A stretch of 64,000 nt of DNA, taken from positions 1 to 64,000 of the forward strand of contig JARKIF010000020.1 of assembly GCA_029378245.1 (NCBI GenBank). The letters are read 5' to 3'. The stretch's first letter is position 1, and every line of letters starts with the position of its first letter. Below the pieces are notes generated by a model that made no database searches, was not told the DNA's origin, and saw only the letters and a program-made list of their open reading frames with translations. The translations under genes and the position numbers were made by a program. Shown piece by piece: positions 56,510-64,000 of the stretch. The stretch is from Roridomyces roridus (lineage: Eukaryota > Basidiomycota > Agaricomycetes > Agaricales > Mycenaceae).

Positions 56510-56672
56510 AGGTTGTGGAGATCTTGGAGGGTGGATTCGTCGACGTATGCGCTGCATCGCACGAAGTGCTGGCAGATGGTCGTGGTGTGAGACAGAAGGT
56601 GCGGATCACCGATCATGTGTTACTCCGCTGTCACAAGAATCAGCATTGCTTTCGCAAGCTCATCAATGCTAC
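56510..56672. repeat. Direct repeat D2
   Basis: Second copy of 52059-52221; here it is joined to the main part of the MYND gene. Confidence 0.85.
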
Positions 56673-57800
56673 ACCTCAAGAATCCTATCGCCCGGGACCC
56701 TCCGTCCAGCATTCGGGCCCGGCCGCCCAGGGCTGAGCATGACGAAGCACAAGTCGAGGATCCGCGTACCGACGACGTCGGGCCAGTACTTTTGCAGCGG
56801 GAGCACCACGCCGTAAAGCAAGGTGTCCAACTCCTCGTACGGACGAGTCCAGCTCAAACACCTGCGCACGACTTGGTCGATCAGATCCGTGGTAGGCTGT
56901 CCGTGAGCGAGGAGGACCATGGTCCCGCTCGATAGACGGAAGCAATCTTTGTCGGCGTACCACGGTCCGTCGCGGGCGAAGATGTCGAGGAGAGCCGTGT
57001 TTTGCTCGGGGCGTAAAGTGACGGAGGTGGGGAAAGAGGCCGGCCATGATGTTGGCGTTGACTTGGTTTTGCCACATCGGCTGGTTGTCGCTCGGGAGGC
57101 GGGCGTCCAGCACGATGTCGACCCATTTACGAGGCTCGCTTATACACCATAACGTCAGTCAAAGAGATGGTCAAGACATGAGAAACACACGTTATGGGCG
57201 AGAGGTAGGTCTTCCAGAACCGCTGCGCCTTGCGATGGTGGACCTGAGCTTCAGTCTCCCATTCCTCCCGCACCGACGCGTCCAAGCGCCAAAATTTGCC
57301 ATATCCATGCTGTTCCTCGTAAAACCCCGCGCCTCTGTGCCCTCAGTCAAGCAAAATTGATTAGGCGAGGAAAGAAAGCGCGCACGTTGCACCGCATATC
57401 AACTCGGGTTCCAGACCGAGCTGCATGGTGGACTGGTAGATGCTGTGCTGCGCGCCGACGCGGATGAGCTGCTGGAGGTCTGTTGGAGAGCCCCGGCGTA
57501 GTGAAGCGTGCGATGGCACGTCGAATGAAGAGCCGGCGGATGTGGCGGCCTTGCACGCGGCTTTGTGGGTCTTCCAATCGCCTGAGCATCGTCATTGGAG
57601 GGGATACACGAGGCAAAACATGAAGAGTAACCTCGCTGGCATTCTTTCGAGCAATACGATACTGTGATTCAGTCCCAATCAGCGAGGATGAAAGAGATGT
57701 GAAAGGTACGACACGCAAACGACGCACCTGTTTTACACGCTGAGCATCGGTTGTCGGCGGGTTCTCCGCAGACACAGAGAGTGGGGGAGTCGGACATCAT
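56510..57800 (-). pseudogene. MYND zinc-finger protein, N-terminal and middle part
   Basis: Starts at ATG 57800 or 57797 (MSDSPTLCVCGEPADNRCSAC). Later exons give YCSKECQRGDWKTHKAACKA, completing a MYND finger (C-x-C...C-x2-C...YCSxxCQ...HKxxC). Then come GAGFYEEQHGYGKFWRLDAS, VHHRKAQRFWKTYLSPI, EPRKWVDIVLDARLPSDNQ and MWQNQVNANIMAGLFPH. The next block, EQNTALLDIFARDGPWYAD, is one base out of frame: a run of four G (57008-57011 on the plus strand) where three would keep frame. It goes on to VLLAHGQPTTDLID and KYWPDVVGTRILDLC. MYND fingers bind proline-rich partners. The frameshift and the split from the C-terminus indicate a broken gene; a sequencing error at the G run is possible. Confidence 0.75.
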
Positions 57801-58690
57801 CTGTTGAAGTAGAGGCAGTTTGCTGAGAGAGTGGATGCGAGTGGCGCGGTGGCGAAGGACAAGGGATTGGCGATTGACAGTTGTTTCGGATTTGTCGGTG
57901 TGCCTCACAAGCGACCAAAATCAACCCGAACAAAATGCCTGAGGTGGACAGGCAGCTTATCTGGGTTCGGACAGCGCAGCTCGCAGTTAGATTCAGCGAC
58001 CACTTACTTAGTCAAGAAAGGACGGAAACGCAAACGCACTAAATTAAAACAAGACATAGCTTACTTTAATACTTACGACGTCTACCGTGCGGGTCTTCGG
58101 CTTCATCGGCAAGAACACAGTTGTTCGAAGCATATGGATCAATGTCAGGAATCAGGCATCGTCACCTCAGGCCACAGGGAGAATAAGCAGTGATTTCCGT
58201 GATTCTTGCTTCTCACTCTCATTTGCTCGGGAGTGAACACTTGCTGCTGCTCCGTTCCTCGTGTTGCTTCGTGGTCCCACCCCAAAAAAGTTCTCTTGGA
58301 ATCTACCATGCAGCGGCGCGGACTCGAACCGTCTTGAATCTTGCTTGAATCACCCGACGAAAGTCCTATCTCTTTTCAGGTAGGACATCGATAATCGAAC
58401 GCTTTCATTTCGTGGCAAAAACGATGTGTATGAAACTCTGAGCATTGGGCCAATAATAGCTTGTGAAGTTATTTTTCCTTGTTTTGAATCTTCGAATCTG
58501 TTGTAATGCTTCACAGGAATCGATCCAACGATGCCGTCGGTTCCGTGATGGCTCCGTTCCTCTTCCGATCACGCGTCATTGCGGCGGTACATACCACTGA
58601 ACACGACGATATATCGAGAGAACAATTCAATACGAGGAAACCACCGACGCAACAAGAAATCAAGCAACAAAATGGAAAATCTCACTGTCT
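57801..58690. other. Intergenic, no supported gene
   Basis: A-T richer in part (about 58000-58080). A T-arm-like sequence at 58313-58337 does not fold into a tRNA (see rejected items). Confidence 0.4.
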
Positions 58691-58763
58691 TCACCCATCA
58701 CAGTGATCCGGCGGATCCTGTCCCGCAGGCCCGGCCCATACACAATTCCTATATGTACTCCAA

Positions 58764-61513
58764 TTAGCTTGAACCGCCCCACAGTACAGAACAAGAACAA
58801 GATACGCACGGCTGAAGGCAATTCGTCGGCCGAATTTGCTCCGAGGCCGTAATGGTGCACCCACTCCCGCTGGAACCCGTGCTAGTCGTGCTGGTGGTGG
58901 TCGTAGGTGGCGCAGTGGTGTGGACAGACGAGGGGCTGCTGGTTGGTGCTCCAGGGGAGGACGTCTGTGCATAATTTTGAGCGAGAGATTCGAGGTGCAA
59001 GCAAGAAAACAAACGAACCGGAGGCGGCGTAGTGCTGATCGTCGTGGGAGAACCTGTAGGCTGTCCACCGGGGCCAGTGTACGGCGGCGCGGAGGTCGGC
59101 AGCGATGGCGTAGGCCGGCAGGTACTGACATGCAGCCCAGCGACGAGGCTGTTCAGCCCGTCTGGTCCGAGGGGGTCGATAAAGTTCGGTGGTACGCTAC
59201 CCGTGTAGGCGTCAAAGTTGTACAATCTGTCACGGTTCCCGGCATGAATGGTTTGAACCAACGAAAGATTGAGACGCACCCGCATGGACAGACATTCGAA
59301 ATATCCTTGAGACTGTTCGCTGCAAGTACGTTCACTCCATTGCGCGCGAGAGCGAAACTCTGCTGGCCAACGGCCATAGGAACGCTGAACGATGCCGCAC
59401 CAGCAGGAGCGTTGAAAGTCTGCGTTTTACCTCCTGACGTGACTGTGAGCGTTCCGGGGCTGGTGAGTAGCGTCACGACAAAGATCGCGTCTTGCATGGT
59501 TTGCCACCCGTCGGGGCGCTACAAGTGTTGGAGTCAGAAGAATGCGGAAGATGAAAACAGCACGCGGAACGAACCCCTTCAAAATAGTTTCCACTTGCGT
59601 TGTTGGCTGGCGTGTTTGCGGTCGTATCGGTGGCATCGCAGCTAGAATACGCCGCGTCAATCTTTCGAACATTGAACCCTGACAGGTAATTACTTGAGAG
59701 AAGCCAACGTCGGGCGGTACCTGTACCCCATGTTCAGCTTGAGAGTTGAATACTCCAACACAGAACGCGTACCAATAGATAATCTGGTCCGATGTAATGA
59801 AACTGTTCGGGGACGAAGCGCCCGCCTTGTACGCCTGCAATGAAGGGCTTTGCCATGTCTAGCCAAGCCTGTGGCGAGAAGATGGTTCAACTTGCGGATG
59901 GGGCGAGATCCGGGGAGACTCACGTTGTGTGGCCTGCCGCACAAGTGAGCAAGTAGGAAGGAAGAAATAGACAAAATCAACGGACATATCGTTGACCCAT
60001 TTCGATGCGCCATCGTCTTGATGTTTACTGCTCAACGGTCCGACATAATGCGATTCACCATAGTCATTCCACGTAACAATCTCCACGAATTCTGGTCCGA
60101 GTGCAAGGAGGTCGTTCCACCGTTGATACCTGTGTACCGCAAATCAATCGAGTTATGGACTTCGAACCTCTTAAACCACTCACCAAAGCAAATCACTCGG
60201 AAACACCCAATTCTTCGAGTAACTCACCTCTGGCCCATAATGCGTACTGAACCAAGCACTCGCCGGTGCTAGATATGGCTTGCTCCCGAGCGCCGATCGA
60301 TACGAAGCATCGCCGGCAGCGACACTGATATTCGCGCCCGGCGTGGGTGCCTTGTTGTTCCCATTGTTCGGCCTGAGAATGCCGTTCAACTTGTTCATGG
60401 CGGGAAGGGGAATTCACCTACCAACCCAGCCAATTCAAAGCTCCATCTAGCACGTCGAAATTGCCTTGGCCGGGGTGGAAGTTTGGGACAAACATGATCG
60501 GGATACCCGCTGCGCTGCGCATGGCGTTGACGTCCACACCGTCGCCCGCGAAGGAAGAGATGAATGCCTGTGTTTGGTTCGAGGCTGCAATTCTGTAGTA
60601 CAAGATCGGTTCGACTCACGGCGCCGTTGATGAAGAGTTGGGCCGGCCGCGAAGCGTATCCCGCCATGTGTGAGCCGATCTGCGCGCCTTGGCCAGTGTT
60701 CCACCCTGCGACACTTTGAGCCATTTCAAACTAAGAGGTCGGAACGCACAGTTAAAGTCGTAGCTGATGAACACTGTATCGAGGGTCAAGATGACATTCA
60801 CGACCGAGGAAGTGTACCGACCTTTCATGCCGTTCCTGTCAGCCGAATCGTACGCAAATCCAACTGTCATTCGCCGGATCAGAACGAGACGGAGGAAGGA
60901 TGCGGCATGAAAGCATACGCTGCTGGTCTCTGTGTTGCATGAGAAGGAGCTGAGGACGAATGGGAGCAATGACGCACGTGTATGGATCGACTAGTCCCCA
61001 GAGAAAACGAGGGTGAGACAATGGGCCCTACACAAGGTGCAGTAACGTACCTCCCTGAGATTTGTCAGGAGTGAAGGAGGAGATTCAGTTGAACCGACGT
61101 ACGCTGACATCAAGGTTAGCCCAGTCTCGTGAATGAGTGGGAGATGACGTACATATTCAGCGCAAAGGCGTCGATTCCATAACTGAGGTACAATGAGGAG
61201 GGAGCCTACGTTGAGGGGGAGTACACGGCTCACCTCTTGGCACGAATCATGTCGGCGTCGTACTGATAGCATTGTGAGCGTGAAAGCAGAATAAACACCA
61301 GGACCCACGTCTGCTGAACTGGTACGATCGCTTTCGATGCCAATCTACAGAAGTGTAAGTGAGGCGAAAGGGTAATTGGAGCATGCGGACCATGAAGTGG
61401 CAAAACACCATGCGGGGGAAACTGGCGCGCTCCTCGACGGAGGTTGTCCGCGCAGTAACACCTGCAAGGGCTGCAGCGAGGACAGTTGCAAGTAGACTGA
61501 AGCGGAAACGCAT
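58764..61513 (-). CDS. Alpha-1,3-glucanase (mutanase), GH71, secreted
   Basis: Hydrolyses alpha-1,3-glucan of fungal cell walls; used in wall remodelling or attack on other fungi. Start ATG 61513, signal peptide FSLLATVLAAALAGVTA, then RMVFCHFM. Further exons give QYDADMIRAK, YGIDAFALN, FAGDGVDVNAMRSAAG, PIMFVPNFHPGQGNFDVLDG, PYLAPASAWFSTHYGPEV and EIVTWNDYGESHYVGPL. HQDDGASKWVNDM and QAYKAGASSPNSFITSDQI complete the catalytic part. A beta-rich domain follows (TLTVTSGGKTQTFNAPAG, LYNFDAYTGSVPPNFIDP). The tail is Ser/Thr/Pro-rich with GSGCTITASEQI and NCLQPC, a linker plus a small Cys-containing module. The last intron and stop are uncertain: an exon near 58690-58775 reading NWSTYRNCVWAGPAG may belong to it. 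About ten introns; no break seen. Confidence 0.88.
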
Positions 61514-62116
61514 CTTGGAAAACGCGGAGCCGAAGCTCGGACATGGGCTTTAAATGCAGAGAATCGCGCAGCGTCAGGTGGGGACTCTGCACGAGGTGTC
61601 GAACATGTCGAGAATGAAGAATTTTAAAATAGTTCGAGCCAACTCGGCGCATGACCGAGGGGTTGCCAAGATGATGCAGAGTAAGTTCCCGTGACTTCGA
61701 CGTTGTTTGCCGTTGATCACCTGCAATATAGTCAACGCGTGAAGCGATACCACGGGTGTCTGCATGGCGGGGATTCACTCGAGCTCCGCGAGAATTTGGG
61801 CCAATCATGAACATGAATCATATCTGGAAAGGGGCACGCAACGGCATCCATTCGAATAGACACGGCTGGGGAACCTTTGCGAAGGGGCGCAAGACATATG
61901 TTGTGGCGCTCACCAGACCCAGTCTACATCATGATATCCTCCTACAACGGTTCCCAATTCTCCGTTAACATTGTCGTAAGGAGTTCGCCGTGAAAGTGTC
62001 TAATATTGGTCGAGACTCGTTCCAAGCGTGAAAGGTTGTCGTGCTTGCCGTGGAATATCCGAATTGGCGCGCGGAGATGAGAGTCGGGGACAAGTTAGGA
62101 GGGTATCACGTGCGTG
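61514..62116. other. Divergent promoter region between GH71 and an F-box-like gene
   Basis: No gene supported; both flanking genes read away from here. Confidence 0.5.
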
Positions 62117-62188
62117 ATGCCAAGTGTTTATCACGGCATTTTCGTCTTCGGACTCGGACCACCATCATCTCCCAGGGATTGCCCAGGG

Positions 62189-63251
62189 ATGGCTGGCCAT
62201 GGTCCCCCTCGTCTTCCAATCGACCTGGAACGCAAGATTTTCGAAATGGTCGTCACCTCGCCGATGAGCTCCAAGGCCTCGACGCCGCGAGATTATCCCC
62301 CGGCAGAGGCCTTGGTTTGCATGCTTGTGGCATGGCGCGTCAAACACTGGTATGCGTTCAGCTTCACACATCGCTCGTATCCACTGAAATACGAGCGGCA
62401 TAGGGTCGAGCCCTTCATCCATCGCGTCATCTGTCTTTCCAGACTGGCAGATACACAATGCATCATGCGCGCCGAAGGTTTCCCTTCCATCTGGGTAGAG
62501 CCTCTACTCGACCGGATCCACACCAAAGGGCCTTCCTTTTTCAGATACACCACTCATATCTTCCTCGAAAACTGGGCCTCTGAGACAAAGGCATTCGGCA
62601 CGGTCGTGGATGCCTGCCCTTCCGTCCACACACTATTTTTTAACCCGGCTCGCGGAGACCCGGAGAATCTGCCGATCCTCAATCGCATGCAATCTCTCAC
62701 CCGGCTGGCCTTCACCTCTGTGCTCTTCCCCGATGGCCCCATCGACTTTTCTCAGCCTCTATTCCGCAACCTCACCCACCTCGAGGTAGCACAAAACTGG
62801 TCGCCCGCGGTCAGCGCGCACATCGGCGGGCACCTTGCCCTACTCCCGAACCTCACACACTTCGCTTTCTGGTCGGATCATATCGACATTCCAGTCAACT
62901 CGCAGATTGTCGAGAACACCCGCTTGAAATGCATCGTGTGGATCATCGCCGACGCGATCGCGCGCAAGGGCATACCGGAAACCCATCCGAGCGCAGAAGA
63001 CGACCGGTTCGTCATGGTCAGGGTGAAGAATTTGCGTCGGGCGTGGTTCCGCGGTGCGGCGGGGCGTCGAGACCATTGGCAACTTGCAGAAGAATTTATC
63101 GCTAAGAAGAGAAGAGGGGAGATTGGGAGTATGTGTTGTCGGTTTTCGTCCTGATGAAATTGTTTCACTGATAATCCCTTTTTTTTTTTTGCCAGGGGAG
63201 CAGTATTGTACGGTCGATCCTGACGATCCGGGATGGAATTTGAGATGTTGA
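62189..63251 (+). CDS. F-box-like agaricomycete protein
   Basis: Two exons, 62189-63128 and 63196-63251, with a 67-base intron ending in a long T run and GCCAG; 331 residues from MAGHGPPRLP (an upstream ATG at 62117 would add 24). LPIDLERKIFEMVV is the F-box-like opening, followed by ALVCMLVAWRVKHWY. Leucine-rich segments come next: HTLFFNPARG, LPILNRMQSLTRLAF, PLFRNLTHLEVAQNW and LALLPNLTHFAFW. It ends REQYCTVDPDDPGWNLRC. This family (LPxDLERxIFE, THLEV, LPxLTHxAF) is greatly expanded in mushrooms, and its role in ubiquitin ligases is only presumed. The second start suits the family's usual short lead before the F-box. Confidence 0.75.
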
Positions 63252-63392
63252 ATGTATGTTTTAGCTGCTACCGGAAAAGCTTGGGGAAAGCCGCTACTGG
63301 AAATTTCACTGCCGGACTCCAGTGGCACTGCGTGGAGTGGTCCCACATTGCGATCGCGTGCAGCCCATCCCGATCCCATATTACTTATCTTG

Positions 63393-63779
63393 TCAGTTCC
63401 CAAGATTGTCCACTGTCCATTGAACGATGTCGAAAACCCCGCGGAACGATGAGTGAGTTGAACGAGTCCGTTTGGAAGCAATTTGGTGCACGTTGACAAA
63501 TGGTACCTCTAGATCTTTGTGAACAGGTTTCGACGGATTAATAGCCCTCCGTCCGACGTATACCAATGCCGGGCCCGATACCACTGAACCTTCTGAGCTT
63601 TCCGCCCCCAGCCCTGCCAGAAACTCAATTGGAGACGCGGAGAGCGAGTCTTTGAGGTGACACAACGTCTGAGACTGTAGATCTGCTGAGCAGCGTCGGG
63701 GACTGATTTTCTTCGGCTTCCGAAGGTGATAAACGTCCGAAGGAGAGATGCCGTAGATAATCTGGAGCGTCCTGGACAT
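63393..63779 (-). CDS. Possible F-box-like fragment
   Basis: Starts MSRTLQIIYGISPSDVYHLRKPKK, which resembles the second half of a fungal F-box (I-x-P-x-D-V/L-Y-H-L-R-K). The usual Leu-Pro opening is missing and the following sequence (SPIEFLAGLGAESSEGS and on) shows no clear family. It could be a remnant, or an exon of a longer gene coming from the right. Low confidence. Confidence 0.3.
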   Translation of the reverse strand: MSRTLQIIYGISPSDVYHLRKPKKISPRRCSADLQSQTLCHLKDSLSASPIEFLAGLGAESSEGSVVSGPALVYVGRRAINPSKPVHKDLEVPFVNVHQIASKRTRSTHSSFRGVFDIVQWTVDNLGN

Positions 63780-64000
63780 ATGGTGAGATGTCTAGACGGT
63801 ATAGAGCTGGGTTGACAAGATGTGTAGCGCTCTAGTCGTTTGGAAAGCCGGGAAGATAGACGCACTCCGCATCGTTGGATATACCAATTGGTTGTCTGTG
63901 GCCCAGAGAAATGATATTGGTAACCGAGATGACTTGCGGCCGCGGGATAAAAGATAGTACGTGGGGGGATCGTCCTATTCATTCGATACATTTGGAGAGA
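63780..64000. other. Right window edge, no supported gene
   Basis: Open frames continue on the minus strand but without motifs. Confidence 0.4.

Noticed and set aside
58305..58395. Second tRNA-like T loop (GGTTCGAGTCC) on the minus strand
   Set aside because: The T stem is mismatched and the acceptor and anticodon stems cannot be paired.
1..64000. CRISPR arrays, bacterial operons, insertion sequences, phage genes
   Set aside because: None seen; introns, tRNA intron and gene families are those of a fungal nuclear genome.

Overview
The window is nuclear DNA of a basidiomycete fungus, most likely an agaricomycete (mushroom-forming). Almost every gene is split by introns of about 48-65 bases. 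The gene content also fits: a DUF6535 membrane protein, CVNH-type secreted lectins, a GH71 alpha-1,3-glucanase, S28 peptidases, a phenylalanine ammonia-lyase, F-box-like proteins and lineage-expanded hypothetical families. All calls come from reading translations and splice signals by eye; no search was run.

Layout. 1-3.8 kb (-): a many-exon gene of a basidiomycete-expanded hypothetical family, running off the left edge. 4.1-5.4 kb (-): a zinc alcohol/formaldehyde dehydrogenase-like gene that stops in mid-domain next to a short repeat. 5.4-9.1 kb: mostly unassigned, with exon-like remnants at 6.8-8.1 kb. 9.15-10.9 kb (+): a PHO84-type phosphate transporter. 11.8-20.2 kb (+): a 38-exon gene for a DUF6535 membrane domain followed by roughly 39-40 HEAT-like repeats, nearly all encoded one repeat per exon with phase-1 introns; this is the most striking object here. 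20.4-21.9 kb (-): an F-box/LRR-like protein. 23.2-24.5 kb (+): a cysteine/histidine-finger protein. 25.05-25.31 kb: a foldback inverted repeat. 26.4-29.0 kb (+): a complete phenylalanine ammonia-lyase.

29.4-35.7 kb holds three small secreted CVNH-like lectins on the minus strand with an intact S28 serine peptidase between the first two. 35.9-41.6 kb is a full-length LINE (ORF1, and ORF2 with endonuclease and reverse transcriptase), with a poly(A) tail and perfect 14-base target-site duplications. A tRNA-Ile(AAU) with an intron lies 174 bases past it. 42.1-42.9 kb (+): a proline-rich protein. 45.0-47.0 kb (+): a membrane-anchored aspartic-protease-like protein whose two active-site motifs are both altered. 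47.2-49.8 kb (-): a second S28 gene, in inverted orientation to the first, plus a truncated third copy; 822 bases of copies 1 and 2 are identical, introns included, while the rest has diverged.

49.9-50.8 kb is low-complexity sequence. 51.4-57.8 kb (-) is a MYND-finger gene split by about 4.1 kb of degenerate minisatellite, with duplicated gene fragments at the junctions. 58.7-61.5 kb (-) is a GH71 alpha-1,3-glucanase, followed by an F-box-like gene (62.1-63.3 kb, +) and a possible F-box-like fragment (63.4-63.8 kb, -).

The genes do not form an obvious single pathway. The 29-62 kb part is rich in secreted or surface proteins (lectins, S28 peptidases, aspartic-protease-like protein, glucanase) and is heavily rearranged by duplication, gene conversion and a retrotransposon, as expected of a fast-evolving accessory region. 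The DUF6535-HEAT gene looks like a modular protein that grew by exon duplication.
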